Positions 1-10,040 of a stretch of 64,000 nt of DNA are shown piece by piece. Within the stretch, counting starts at the first letter, position 1. The number at the start of each line of letters is the position of its first letter. The notes beneath the pieces are model-generated. The model did no database searches. It was not told the DNA's origin and saw only the letters and a list, made by a program, of their open reading frames with translations. Source of the stretch: Bimuria novae-zelandiae CBS 107.79 (taxonomy: Eukaryota > Ascomycota > Dothideomycetes > Pleosporales > Didymosphaeriaceae); the NCBI GenBank assembly GCA_010015655.1, contig ML976669.1, positions 466,382 through 530,381 on the forward strand, given 5' to 3'. The position numbers were made by a program, and so were the translations under genes.

Positions 1-331
1 AGTTAATAAATCGGGTAACCCAGCTTTTTCCTACTAGTTGTTCGCCGTTGGTTTTTGCAATTAATAAAGCAAAATTCTGCAGCATTTCTCTTGTAGGTGG
101 TAGACGACGGCCTGTAAGCTTTTCTATATAGCTTACAAGCTCCAGTTCTTGTTGAGGGGTAAGTTTTCGCCGTTGGAGTTGTTGCTCTTTTATCGGCACG
201 TTTTTGCCCTGGTGTATCCTCCTTAACGTAGTGTCTGGTACACCATATTTTTTCGCTATTTTTCGATACGAGAATTCTTCTCCTGGTCCGCGCGATTTGA
301 TTTCTTCAATTGCCTTGTCAATTGGATCCAT
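1..331 (-). CDS. pogo/Fot1-like transposase, N-terminal part (runs off window start)
   Basis: The reverse strand is open from an ATG at 331-329 to the window edge, about 110 codons with no stop. The protein begins MDPIDKAIEEIKSRG and continues with a psq/CENP-B-type helix-turn-helix (SYRKIAKKYGVPDTTLRR, about residues 22-39). A second Tc5/CENP-B-like segment follows (LTPQQELELVSYIEKL, then GKSWVTRF at the edge). This order is typical of pogo/Fot1 DDE transposases, whose paired HTH domains bind the terminal repeats. Unlike other transposons in the window this copy shows no RIP stops and keeps normal CA/TG content, so it may be a recent, functional copy. It is homologous in order and sequence to the RIPed copy at about 1560-3354. 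The catalytic domain lies outside the window, so integrity cannot be judged. Confidence 0.85.
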   Translation of the reverse strand, partial: MDPIDKAIEEIKSRGPGEEFSYRKIAKKYGVPDTTLRRIHQGKNVPIKEQQLQRRKLTPQQELELVSYIEKLTGRRLPPTREMLQNFALLIAKTNGEQLVGKSWVTRFIN

Positions 332-380
332 ATTGGCTGAGTTATGGGTGGGTGAAGGATTGGGTGGAAAATGCGGGGGT

Positions 381-421
381 GCGCCATTTGCCGAACCGCG
401 CCAAGTGCTGAACCAACATGT
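381..421. repeat. probable terminal inverted repeat end of the pogo-like element at the window start
   Basis: Two adjacent 17-bp units, GCGCCATTTGCCGAACC (381-397) and GCGCCAAGTGCTGAACC (398-414), lie about 50 bp upstream of the transposase start. They are followed by a TA (422-423) that could be the target-site duplication. The other end is outside the window, so this boundary is inferred from the doubled-motif pattern shared with the other pogo elements here. Confidence 0.5.
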
Positions 422-423
422 TA

Positions 424-765
424 CCCTATCGGGTGTGGGAGGATACCCCTACAAGCGAAGGCAACTGATCGCGCCGTGAGCCTACGGAAGGATATTCAAC
501 TCCGGTCTCAACGGTTTCTTGGGAAGGCAGATTTGTGCATCTGGATCATAGACCGCGCCACATACGGCCCCGGGAAAAGCTCACCCATGATACTTCTTCG
601 CCGGGGGCTGCCGTTTCAATGGATGTCCTGTTCAGCAACCTTAGGTGATGAAGGAATGCTGTGATTAAGCTCGGCGATCTGCCTTTATCATCTTGAAGGA
701 GGACTCGTTCCGCAAATCACGTTCCCACCCACAGCTTTGACAGACAGTGAATCCTTAGTACAACG
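424..765. other. intergenic, presumed upstream region of the UbiA pseudogene
   Basis: GC-normal sequence between the transposon end and the ATG at 766. Short open frames exist on both strands, but none has recognisable protein content or splice structure. It presumably held the promoter of the UbiA-type gene; no clear TATA or pyrimidine signature was seen. Confidence 0.5.
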
Positions 766-1344
766 ATGTCTCAAGAATCCAGGCAAGAAACAGTGCGGCA
801 ATATAAGCCTGAGGAAGTAAGTTCATGAGCTCTCAATTGCAGTCAGATGCAACAAAGACGCCTAACATTTGACACAGAGGCGGCCAATTTCCTATCATCT
901 ATACACCATCTGGCTGATCACTTGCAACGACCTTAAATCAATTGTGTTGCCAGAAACCGCATTTGGCATCTTCAGCTCACTCGCAACATCACTCACGACC
1001 AACCCCGACCCGAAGGTCTCTGAAGTCTTGTACCGCATACCTCACGTCGTTATGTGGAACTGGTTGAATGTTCTACTATTCGACATTGCCAACCAGAGAC
1101 TTCCAGACTCTATTGTCGAAGACAGAGTGAACAAGGTGGCGTCCTATTCCTTCTGGGAGGATCACACCAATTGAAGCGCGTCGTCTCCTGCTGGTAGTAA
1201 TACCGGTGGTCTTTGCTGGGAGCCTTTACCTTGGAGGCATCATAGAAACTGTCGCTATGATGGTATTGACTTGGATGTACAACGATCTTGGCGGAGCGGA
1301 CGAGCTGTATATCGTGCGCAACATCATCAATGCGCTAGGCTTTA

Positions 1345-1396
1345 ACGTGCCCGTGCGCAGTGTGCCCGGATTCACAGTGTGCCCCGCAGAACACCA
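1345..1396 (+). repeat. left terminal inverted repeat of the pogo-like element
   Basis: Begins ACGTGCCCGTGCGCAG and matches the reverse complement of 3402-3453. Contains CAGTGTGCCC at 1358-1367 and 1375-1384. Flanked by TA at 1343-1344. Confidence 0.93.
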
Positions 1397-1559
1397 CATG
1401 CCCAATCTCAAAATGAGGCTGTACAGCGCCACACAATAGCTCAATATTGATAGAAATATAGTGTTGTAGTAATTAGATGCTTGCGATTAACTTGTACTAT
1501 CTATATTTTTGTGGGAGGTTGACGTTGCGGCCACGTGATGTGACTTTGGCTAGAGTAGT

Positions 1560-3354
1560 AGATAGCTTATCTCTAGCTTGAACACTAGCGTGAGCAGCGC
1601 TAGCGCGTTTTTAACGCTTATTACTTAGTAAGACTATTCGTAAGGCTTTACGCTTACGTTATTAAGCTTATTAGATAGATTTTTTTTAGTATTAAGCTTT
1701 AACTTTACGCGCGTGTTTAGCTACTTTTTTAGCTCTCTTTTACTCCTTAACGTCCTTAAGCCTCTGCCTTTCTACACGCTTCTCCTTAAGCTTAACTTAA
1801 CGCTGTAGTTAAGCCTCCTCGCGCTACTTCTTAGCCCGTGCTTTTTAGAGTTTCTCCTCTATCTTATCTTGCTCCTATACTACTTCTCTAGCTCGAGCTT
1901 CACGCAGCTTGCAAGGAGACTAGTAAATAGCGCTACTATAATACTCTTAGCGCTATTAAAGGTTAAGGGCTTTGCCTTTTTTCTTATATTTCTACTTATA
2001 GTAAAGAGCCTCCTTAAAGCCCTTATTCTTATACTTTAATAGCTTAATCTGCATAAAGAGATAGTAAACGCTAGAACGTAGCTTTCTTGCCTTATACTAA
2101 TAGCTATTAGTAATAGCAGCTTAAACTAATTAATCTATCTTTCTCTAATTATAATTAGAGAGCCCTAATAATAAGCTTCTCTTAGCTTCTAGCGTGCTAG
2201 CAAATCTATAAAGGATAATATTAGCGTCTATTAGCTAGATTCTAGTAGCTTCAAAGGCCTTTAATATAAGGCTCTCCGTAAAGGAGGATATCCAGGCGCT
2301 TTAGAAGAGTAGGAAGAAGTCTCCTTTCTTAATTAGAATAAGGCCTTAAGCCTTATGTAGATAGTTAGTAAGCTTGTTAGAGTAGGCTTAAGAGAGTAGC
2401 TTAAATAGCACTACATCGAGCGGCTAGAGCGTGTAAGTTAAATAGGAAGGAAGGACTATAAGGAGGATCCTATGGCGATTATAGTAGTTAATAAACTCCA
2501 TCGTGACATAAGATCTATAGCTATTAAGGATAAGCAATCGCTATCTCCCTAATTACTATTTTATATAGCGATTAAACACCTGCTTAAGCTAAGCTAGGCC
2601 TATGTTATCGTTTAACTAGCCTATTAGAGATAATAAGATAAAGACCTTATGTTCTCTTGCCTTAATATCCTCTACCTAACTTAATTATATAGCTCCTTTT
2701 TTAGCTGCGTAGATAAGGGCTAGAGGCAGCGAGCTTCTATTAGCGTAATAGTAGGCCAGGAGTGTTAGAAACTTGCGTAATCTATTCTAGAGAGATGCTT
2801 AAACCTCTTTCTTCTCCTATTAATGCTTGCTAAATATCCTCTTGCTTTTGCCTATTAAGCTAATTAAGAAGCCCTTCTTATCTATATTGTATATATCTTA
2901 AGCCTTAAGGTGATATTTAGTGATCTTTTAATATAGTAGCTCGAAGTAGAGATAGTATTTTAACTTAAAATTAGCTAGGTAGCGCGTACAATCTATAGCA
3001 GTAATCTACTTTAAGATAAGATAGATCTCGTGCTAGTTAATAAAGTAAGTAACCTAGCTCTCGCTAAGCTACTAACGGGCTACTTCTAATAAGAAATTCC
3101 TAATTATCTCTCTTGTAGGAGGTAGGCCTTGCTTATTAAGCTTAGTGATATATCGTACAAGCTCTAACTCCTGTTATGGGTTAAGAGCTTGCCTGCTGGC
3201 ATGCCTAGCATCCCTAGGCCCATGTCACGCCTCTCCATCGCCGCCCTAGAGTTGACCGGTTAACGCCATGCTTTTTAGCAACTTCCTTTAATATAAATTA
3301 TTCTTCTAAACCTCGCGATTTTAGATCCTCAATCGCCTTATTAATTAGAGCCAT
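1560..3354 (-). pseudogene. RIP-inactivated pogo-type transposase
   Basis: Starts at ATG 3354-3352. The conceptual product parallels the intact N-terminus at 331-1: an NKAIEDLKSRG-like start, an HTH with KEVAKKHGVNRSTL, then an ELELV...LPPTREI block and SWVT.FIN. Farther in, a YNIDEKGFLIG-like segment (first catalytic Asp of the DDE domain) can be read with RIP-type changes. CAA/CAG to TAA/TAG stops occur throughout, so the gene cannot encode transposase. The 3' limit is approximate. Confidence 0.8.
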
Positions 3355-3401
3355 GGTCGTGGAGTTATGGCGCGTTGGAGTTGTGGTGTTGAGACGCGCG
3401 T

Positions 3402-3453
3402 TGGTGTTCTGCGGGGCACACTGTGAATCCGGGCACACTGCGCACGGACACGT
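3402..3453 (-). repeat. right terminal inverted repeat of the pogo-like element
   Basis: Reverse complement of the left TIR, with one C/T difference near the tip. Flanked by TA at 3454-3455, after which the UbiA coding sequence resumes in frame. Confidence 0.93.
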
Positions 3454-3865
3454 TATGTGCTATAGCTCTGGCGCTACAGACGTTGCTGCTGGATCTTATT
3501 CTGTCACACCTGAAGCCTACCGATGGATAGCCATCGTCGGAGCCATCGTTTTCTCGACGCTGTCGATGCAGGATCTGCCAGACGTAGTTGGCGATGCTGC
3601 AAGGGGTCGGCGGACGAGCCCTTTGGTAATGGGCGACTCATGGAGCCGATGGGAGATTGCGATTCCAATATTCCTATGGTCCGTATTCTGTCCAATGTTT
3701 TGGGGCGTCACATGGCTTGGGTTCATTTTTCCACTTACTTTGGGAGCGTGGTTGGCATTCCGAATTCTATGCTTCAGGAGCCCAGCGGCAGATAAGATAT
3801 CCTGGAAGATGTGGTGTCTTTGGACGGGGATTTTGTATGCGCTACCACTGTGCACGAAGATGTAA

Positions 3866-4945
3866 GCCAAATGTTCTGCATTTGACTTTTGGGCGGTTTT
3901 TAGGAATACTTACCTATAGTATATATATAGTGATGCCGTTACATGAGCGAAGTGTTTCCTATATAGCACACAACGCAGGGATTAGCATAGCTATGTATCC
4001 GGCACCCTTCCGTAATCAATACAACACGCTTGATATACACACGTTGAATATTCCTTGACCATGATCAACATCATTCGAACCAATTCTGCTAAGTGTGGCC
4101 AATCATTTTGCAAGCTCCAGACTTTTGAGCCAAAGGTGGCCTCATCGCATCCGGTCCCTCGCTCGATCGCTACCAAAAACATAAACACCAAAATGAAAGT
4201 CGAAAACAGGACTCAAGAAGTGTTGGCAATAGTCCTGGCTTTGCTGACCTCTGTACTTGAAGGGCGCAATAAAGGCACTGCGTCCATATCGACCAGAGAG
4301 TAGCGTGGAATGTATCGCAAACGTAAGGTTTATAGCTCTTACTTCCCTAGGATAACACAGGGCACGATATAGATCTAAATGTTAATCTCCATGAGTTGAC
4401 CTAGGCCTGTACATCTGGCAGAGGCATCTGGAGCAAGATACCTGGACGCTGAGGCCAAAACGCTTACGATGAGATAGAATTTGTCGTACCCGCACAAAGC
4501 ATGGTGAGCTAGGTACAGAAAGGTAGTCCACACCGCTGCTTAGCCAAAGGCGCATTAGAGCCTTCGTAGACATTTTGTAGACGGTATATGAAATGAAAAG
4601 TTGCCTCAACGTAATTCGATAGGCAAAGCTTGAGATATTCATGCAGTAGCATCCTAATATCACTCTTGGTAGATAAAATGCATGTACAACGTTACAGAAG
4701 TCAGGATGGCGATAACAACACACAAGCTTGTCTTTGGTCTAACTGACCGCTTCGCAAGGCAATGAGCGGAGATCTATTCTTCCATGCACTACTGTGCCTC
4801 ACCTGCACATACGCGATATTCCTTGCTTCAGCATGTTTCGAACCCCATAGGTTCCCAACAATAACTCAGTGCTTCGGATGACTCAACGTGCTTCCCCAAA
4901 TCATCGCAGACCTGTGATACATGAGGCTATCATGTCGTACCCAGC
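3866..4945. other. intergenic, holds diverged repeat copy A
   Basis: No gene is recognised. About 4396-4720 is similar in order and sequence to about 6440-6760: shared blocks include GTAGTCCAC, a run ending GCATTAGAGCCTT, and GACAT..TTGTAG. Both strands carry stops in copy A. The rest (3866-4390, 4725-4945) shows short open frames without family resemblance. The last part is the 3' flank of the convergent gene at 4946-6046. Confidence 0.5.
4396..4720. repeat. diverged repeat copy A
   Basis: Direct-orientation partner of about 6440-6760. The blocks match with many substitutions and small indels, so this is an old duplication. Its identity is unknown; a decayed minus-strand gene fragment is possible because copy B keeps an open minus-strand frame (6399-6620). 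Confidence 0.45.
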
Positions 4946-6046
4946 TCAATCATTACTTTCCAGTGGCATTCCAGCCAAAGTCCGGGCCAAATTCCTTGTC
5001 ATCTGCTCGTGGTCTGCATGGGGCTGGTCATGCTCCCGCTCCAACCGGGCAAGCCTCCCCATATTAGGAGCGATATTCCCCACATGCGCCTCGAGATTGT
5101 TGACTTCAAGGATAAGATCTTCGTTCTCCATGGCATACTCGTTCGCGTCCTTCTCTAGGGCGAGCCTGTGTAGTTTGTTAATTTTATGTTGATGAGAGAA
5201 CAAAGACGTACTCACTTGCGTTTCAATACGGCATTGACGCGGTCCTTCGCTGCAATGATCTTGTCCTTCTCCCCGGTTCTGTAACCTGCTTGTCAGATAT
5301 GGTATTGTGCATGGACGCGCAGAGACACTTTACTTACGCTTCTAGAGCAGCTTTCAGGTCACTCTCAAGGCGTTCTTCCTTCGAAAGAAACTCAGACTCA
5401 GTATTATCGCCGTTGGTATCGAGTGAATGGCCGGCCGCAGAAGCCTCGGGGTCGCGAGGGACTTGAGCAGCTGTGGTGGCTGCGGCAGTGTTCTGTTCCT
5501 TCATCTTCGCCACTGCCATGCACGCTGTCCTCAGGACCCGGAGCAAAGGCCTTGAACGGGAGTTCGTGTCGCGGAACGCGGTAATGATATCTTCTTGAAG
5601 CATGTAATACATGATTAAGGATCCGAGCTCGTGGTACCGGTTCGTCGCTCCACCGCGGATTGCTTCGAGCGGGCAGTTGAAGGGATGGTCCAATTTGAAG
5701 TCCTCAACCTGAGAATGACCAGGGGCCTTCCCACCGTCGAAGTTGTACCTCACCATAGAAGCCGCGGCCCAGTAGGCACTTATGACATAGTCCTTGCCAC
5801 CGACGGTAATCAACCCGATCTTGAGCTTCTGCGAGGAGCCGTCGCGGTCGATGCTCTGAGAGAGGACAGTATCTACGGAGCGTGGGAGTGCAGCGAAGTA
5901 GTCTGGAAACCCGCGCTATGCGTGAGCTCTCATCTGCTCGAGCGTGAAGTCTCTATCAACAGGTTCATCGTCGACAGAGGCCTCCCGGCGGGTCCGCCGT
6001 CACCGGCCGTTGATGAATCAGATAGGGCGCGACATCGGAGAGGGTC
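4946..6046 (-). CDS. hypothetical protein with C-terminal coiled coil (5' end unresolved)
   Basis: The exons form a consistent minus-strand gene: 6046-6004, 5915-5338, 5278-5216, 5165-4946. Introns at 5916-6003 (GTGACG...GCTCACGCATAG), 5279-5337 (GTAAGT...GTTACAG) and 5166-5215 (GTGAGT...CTACACAG) all preserve frame. The middle exon reads RGFPDYFAALPRSVDTVL, then ITVGGKDYVISAYWAA and a region rich in Ala and Glu. The last exons read GEKDKIIAAKDRVNAVLKRK and KDANEYAMENEDLILEVNNL, a strongly charged heptad-like coiled coil, ending ESND. The acceptor before 6046 (GCTAACCACAG) is convincing, but every upstream frame tested meets a stop before an ATG. The first exon is therefore undetermined, or the gene is 5'-truncated. 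No family is recognised. Diverged repeats flank it on both sides. Confidence 0.6.
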
Positions 6047-7762
6047 CTGTGGTTAGCCTGCGAGGGCGGGCAAACAGGAGTGTGTTACCTAGGTCAGCGG
6101 AAGGCAGTGCCACGAGTGGTGCCAAAGAAATTCGCAGGGAGTGCACAAGACAGAGCAAACGGAACCGATAAGGATAGAGCAGGTGACTGCCGCCGTCGTT
6201 GTCCCGGCGCCGCCCGGGCAACTGTGACTTTTTCATTCAGCCCATACGCCCCACAAACAATTTTCGGCGGTGTACAGGCTTTTCGGTGAGTTCTAACAAG
6301 GCGTCCCAGGCCATTCTTGTGAAAACTGATCACTTAAGACCATCTTATGGTCCTGCTGCGGGGATGTCTCCTGGGGTAGCGCGCAGCACGATCTAGACTC
6401 AGATATTGAACTTTTCAATCTCATTTAGGTACACATCTTTGATTCGTTGCCCGTGGATGCGCTGAAAACTAGCAGAGATATTTGGAGCATAGATGTTTGG
6501 ACGTTTTAGGACCAAAGCGCTGAAGGTGGGATGAACTTGGTTATACCTGCCCAATTCATGACGGACTACCCTATGTACCATACAGATATCTATGATGACA
6601 ACACAAGTAGTCCACGCCACCGCTCAGCCAAAAAAACGCATTAGAGCCTTGCAAGACATGTTGTAGTCATTTCATGAAGTTGGGAGCTGTACGAATGTAG
6701 CAGAACTTGAATTTCGCATGCGGTAGCACTAAGAGGAAGATGGTTCGTGGTGGCGAAGATATATGCATGGTTTGGCCGAGTCTGCCGACGACGTAGAGCC
6801 CCGGCGCTCGAGACCATTGCCACCCGATTCCCCCAATGCGGTCTTAAAGACAAGATATTGGTATGCCCTTGATGTATTCTCACGCAATTTATGAACAGGC
6901 GCATTAGAGCCGCCGACCTCGTTATTGGATGAAGTAGAGCAGCGGTGCTTGCCAGCACACCTAGGCAGTTACCGTAGTAGAAACCTTGGGAGTGAGCAGC
7001 TACAGCCGCGAGGTTCGGTTTGCTGTGCTTTCAAGTCAATAATCTACTTGTAATAGGCCTTATGACACGTTTTTTTAGGGGTTTCTGGCTAGGCAAACAG
7101 AGAAGCACCGACGAAACTGCATAGGTATGCTGGCTTTGGATCCGTTTACATGGTGCGCCCCCGGGCGGGGTGATTGCACGTGGTGCCTAGTGCCTCTTAT
7201 TGTGCTCATGTATTGGCCTTAGGAGCGTATGTCAACTTTGGAAGGTTTAATTGCACATGGCAGTGTTTCGCATCGCGCCCTTCCCCAATCACCTTGCCCT
7301 ACCTAACCTTAATTGCCATGTCCCAGCTAATACAAGTATAAATATTAATGAATTCTAACATTTAGCATTATTGATGCACCTGAGAAAAGCGACTGTTGGC
7401 AAAGCAGTCAAGCGGTCAAGCGGCCAAATCCGCAACTTGTTCGATTCCGGAGTTCTGGAGGACGCCGGTTCGAATCATGGTATCACCCAGATTCTGATTG
7501 CAAAATCGTTGAATTCATTCTAACGGTGATCGAACCTGGCATCTAGAGGATTGCGGCACCTAGATTCTGATAGTATTCAAGACTATCGTCGAGTCCCTAA
7601 CGGTGAAAAACCCATTTAATTAGGTTCTTGGCCTCAATCCTTCGGAAGGGCAGTGGTTAAGTTTTGCCAAATTTTTGCGCATCTTTATTTTTCTGCACTT
7701 TGTTTATTACTCCATATCTAAACTTCTTCTACATATAAAGGCCCTGCATATATAGATTTATC
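6047..7762. other. intergenic, holds diverged repeat copy B
   Basis: No complete gene is recognised. 6399-6620 is open on the minus strand (73 codons) within repeat copy B, but no family is apparent. A third short piece of the repeat (GGCGCATTAGAGCC) recurs near 6898. About 7380-7500 has tRNA-like boxes but no foldable tRNA. 7640-7762 is the AT-rich 3' flank of the monooxygenase. Confidence 0.5.
6440..6760. repeat. diverged repeat copy B
   Basis: Direct-orientation partner of about 4396-4720, sharing GTAGTCCAC, a run ending GCATTAGAGCCTT and GACATGTTGTAG-like blocks. The pair brackets the coiled-coil gene at 4946-6046. Confidence 0.45.
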
Positions 7763-8983
7763 TTACTCTGGCTTACCGCCCGCATGTAACTTCTTCATCA
7801 TATCCGCCATCGCTCTCGAACCGCCCACCTGAAAATGTCGCTCCTTGCCCTGTGCAGTCTTCACCATGAACTTCTTCGCCCGCGGCCAGAGCTCCTCGTC
7901 ATATCCGCTCATCGCCTCGTCCAAGGTCTTCTTTCCATTCCAGCTCGCTACGATTTCCTTTGCCAGCACCAGCGCATCGGTCATGCCAACGTTCACGCCC
8001 ACACCTGCGAAAGGCGTCATAACGTGCGCAGCATCGCCGATCAGGGTAACACCCGCGCGGTGAGGGTATGAAAATCCGATTGGGAGCTCGTAAAGGGCGC
8101 GCGGCACCAGCTTGTCTGTGCACAGGGCCACAAGGCGTCGGAGATCAGGCGCGACTTGACCAAAGTGACGGTCGATGAATTGCTCAAGTGCAGTATCCTT
8201 GTTTTCCCAGTCGATGCCGCATTCGGCAATGAAAGTCTCGGGCACACGAAGACATGCGTATGTGCGCAAGGTTCCATCGCCTTGCCGCTGGGATATGATT
8301 GCGCGACCCTCCGAAAAGGCGAAACAAGATCCCGCGCCCACATAGTTGAGCAACCATGGCTCGCTCTGTAAATCGTTATGCCAAAGCTCGATGACCGAAA
8401 TCCCGGAGTACTGCGGTTTCACGTCCGTGAGAAGGTTTCGCACTTTCGACCATGCACCGTCGCCGCCGACAACCAGGTCGTAGCCGTCATCGATTGAACC
8501 GTCCGCGAAGTGCAAGTCGTGTTTCGTAGAGTCCGCGGGATGAGGGACCACAGCGTGGAGCTTCATGCCCCATCTCACGCTGCCCTCCGGCAATGCTCCG
8601 TACGTGATCTTCATCAACCACTCCCTGTCGATCTCCGGCCTGCTTCCCAATCTCTCCTCAGTGCTCTTCTTGACATCCTCAGTCTCCTTGTTTACTGTAT
8701 TTTCGTCCCAAAACACCTCTCCAGTCTCGAGATCCACCAGTTTTTTGCAGTCGCCCTCCGGTCGTGCGTGCTTTACAAATTCGTCCCAGAGCCCGGCCTC
8801 GCGGAGTGCTTGCTGGCCTGTCTGCGGGTGCAGATCTAGCGTGCCGCCTTGGTGTCTGAGGCTTGTGGCAGCTTCAAAGATGGTGAAAGGTATATTGTTC
8901 CGGTGGAGGATGGCCGCAAGCGTGAGGGACGCGGGACCCGCTCCAATGAGCGCAATCTTAAAATGCGAGGCCGACATGTTCAT
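7763..8983 (-). CDS. FAD-dependent aromatic-ring monooxygenase, TetX-like (406 aa)
   Basis: A single-exon gene. The start was chosen at MNMSASHFKIALIGAGPAS (8983), because the Rossmann GxGxxS/G motif should lie near the N-terminus; the open frame extends upstream without a credible ATG. Features in order: FAD-binding GAGPASLTLAAIL (about residues 13-25), GGTLDLHPQTGQQAL as in TetX-type hydroxylases, the DG motif DLVVGGDGAWSKVR, and the C-terminal FAD motif GDAAHVMTPFAGVGVNVG. Class A flavoprotein monooxygenases use NAD(P)H and O2 to hydroxylate aromatic or polycyclic substrates. The substrate cannot be read from sequence. The gene keeps normal base composition although a RIPed nest begins about 0.6 kb upstream of its start. 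A role in xenobiotic modification or secondary metabolism is inference. Confidence 0.87.
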   Translation of the reverse strand: MNMSASHFKIALIGAGPASLTLAAILHRNNIPFTIFEAATSLRHQGGTLDLHPQTGQQALREAGLWDEFVKHARPEGDCKKLVDLETGEVFWDENTVNKETEDVKKSTEERLGSRPEIDREWLMKITYGALPEGSVRWGMKLHAVVPHPADSTKHDLHFADGSIDDGYDLVVGGDGAWSKVRNLLTDVKPQYSGISVIELWHNDLQSEPWLLNYVGAGSCFAFSEGRAIISQRQGDGTLRTYACLRVPETFIAECGIDWENKDTALEQFIDRHFGQVAPDLRRLVALCTDKLVPRALYELPIGFSYPHRAGVTLIGDAAHVMTPFAGVGVNVGMTDALVLAKEIVASWNGKKTLDEAMSGYDEELWPRAKKFMVKTAQGKERHFQVGGSRAMADMMKKLHAGGKPE

Positions 8984-9619
8984 GAGAGCGGCTTGCGAGG
9001 ATTCTGTAACAGAGAAGTATAGAGGATGATGAAATAGATTGCTCCGATGTATTCGAGAAAGAGTGGTAAGTCTTGGACTGATGTGAAGAATTTGAGGACG
9101 TGGTAGCGTCCTTGAATTATATACTCTACCATGTTGGGACCTCTTGTCTATGCTATGTCCACTTTCGGGCCCTTTTTGCTGATGATGGAGTTCTTTCGGA
9201 CCCTCACGTTTTGGTGTTGAGTCGCTCGGGCCCGAAACCGCCAAGCACGGCCTACGATTGAGCGAGCCTGCTAGGCGACGCGCAGAAAACAACAAATTTA
9301 GTTCCTACTTACGTACCATACGTACGCATGCAAGTCGAACTAATCGAGACAGTTTAAATCTTTTGGTGTTTTTACAATGATGCGTGTAGACCTCGGCGAC
9401 GCTATTTTGATGAAGAAGCGACGAAGCGCGGACGAACATTTTGGAGTCTTAGAGCATGGGCTCGCGTCGGATCACGTGATTAATAACATTCCAGGTTTCG
9501 AGATCCCACACAAAGTTTAAGCATCAAACATAGTCGCCGTGTAAGATATCTACTCTCCTACTAAGATAGGCATAGCTAAAGTTATTAGCGCGGTTGCACC
9601 TATCGCGTAGCCTGTATAA
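8984..9619. other. upstream region of the monooxygenase and edge of the transposon nest
   Basis: 8984-9300 is an in-frame but probably untranslated leader of the monooxygenase. 9300-9535 is GC-normal intergenic DNA. From about 9540 base composition drops into RIP-like AT-rich sequence, ending at the GCTAG target-site duplication (9620-9624) of the first LTR element. Confidence 0.5.
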
Positions 9620-9624
9620 GCTAG

Positions 9625-9811
9625 TATAGCGCTTAGTTAATAACGATTAGAGAGCTCGAAAATAAAGTCTATTAAAAAGAAAAAGTTTTACTAAGACGCT
9701 TAGCTATTTATAAGTTTTTGGGGGAATGGTGTACTTAGCTACTTAGCTACTTAGTTTAACTTTAGCTAGCGTAGTAAGCTCTAGTAAAGTGCTAGTAAGC
9801 TTTTTATAATA
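9625..9811 (+). repeat. left LTR of short LTR element X1
   Basis: Begins TATAGCGCTTAGTTAATAACG (RIPed TG end) and ends TTTTATAATA (RIPed CA end). Matches the X2 LTRs and the solo copy. Preceded by the GCTAG duplication. Confidence 0.8.
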
Positions 9812-9856
9812 TATTCCCTAGCTTATAGAGCATAGCAAAATAAGCTAAATAGTAAT

Positions 9857-10040
9857 TGTTGCAGAAGCTCGCTGGCTCCTAGCTAGAACTTTGTTATACT
9901 AGCTAGAATTAAGCTAAGTAGCTAGGTAACTAAGCACTTAATCCCCCTAACTCTATAAATAGCTAAGATTCTAAGTAGGACTTTTACTCCTTAATAGACT
10001 TTATTTACGAGCTCCCTGATCGTTGTGACTATGCGCTATA
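9857..10040 (-). repeat. solo LTR of family X, inverted, inside X1
   Basis: Reads TGTTGCAGAAGCTCG to ATGCGCTATA, the reverse complement of the X LTR. The perfect 5-bp duplication GTAAT lies at 9852-9856 and 10041-10045. It creates the long imperfect hairpin with 9625-9811. Confidence 0.85.

Larger units (their letters stand above)
1345..3453 (-). mobile_element. pogo/Fot1-like DNA transposon, 2,109 bp, RIP-degraded, inserted in the UbiA gene
   Basis: The element has 52-bp terminal inverted repeats at 1345-1396 and 3402-3453 with about one mismatch, starting ACGTGCCCGTGCGCAG and its complement. The TA dinucleotides at 1343-1344 and 3454-3455 are the target-site duplication. Size and TA target match the pogo/Fot1 group. 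The interior is AT-rich and almost free of CpA/TpG, while the TIRs keep many CA and TG steps. Each TIR contains the decamer CAGTGTGCCC twice with a 17-bp period (1358 and 1375, mirrored at the right end). Confidence 0.93.
766..3865 (+). pseudogene. UbiA-superfamily prenyltransferase/terpene-cyclase-like gene, broken
   Basis: The membrane-bound UbiA fold transfers prenyl groups or cyclises prenyl diphosphates. Exon 1 is 766-816 (17 codons). A 60-nt GTAAGT...ACACAG intron follows (817-877), then exon 2 from 878. Diagnostic features are YHLYTIW near the N-terminus, a first Asp-rich motif DIANQRLPDSIVEDRVNK, and, after the transposon, a second one, DLPDVVGDAARGRRTSPL. Two lesions are visible. Near 1135-1137 the expected NKPWRP codons have lost 2 nt, shifting the frame (the protein resumes in another frame from about 1137). 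A pogo-like element then occupies 1345-3453. Dropping the element and one TA restores the frame exactly at GF/MCYSSG, so the insertion hit coding sequence. The C-terminus ends with a stop at 3863-3865. The precise substrate is unknown; fungal relatives often sit in terpenoid or meroterpenoid pathways. Confidence 0.8.

Noticed and set aside
7392..7490. tRNA-like A-box (TGGCAAAGCAG) and B-box (GGTTCGAATCA)
   Set aside because: The boxes are about 70 bp apart, but no acceptor stem, anticodon arm or T-stem pairing could be formed. At most a degraded tRNA or tRNA-derived SINE fragment; not listed as an RNA gene.
8984..9295. N-terminal extension of the monooxygenase open frame
   Set aside because: The frame is open but without a credible ATG, and the FAD motif would start more than 100 residues in. 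The ATG at 8983 fits the family.
9625..10040. Long imperfect inverted repeat that looks like a MITE or hairpin element
   Set aside because: Explained by a solo LTR of family X inserted in inverse orientation into an X element, with its own GTAAT duplication.
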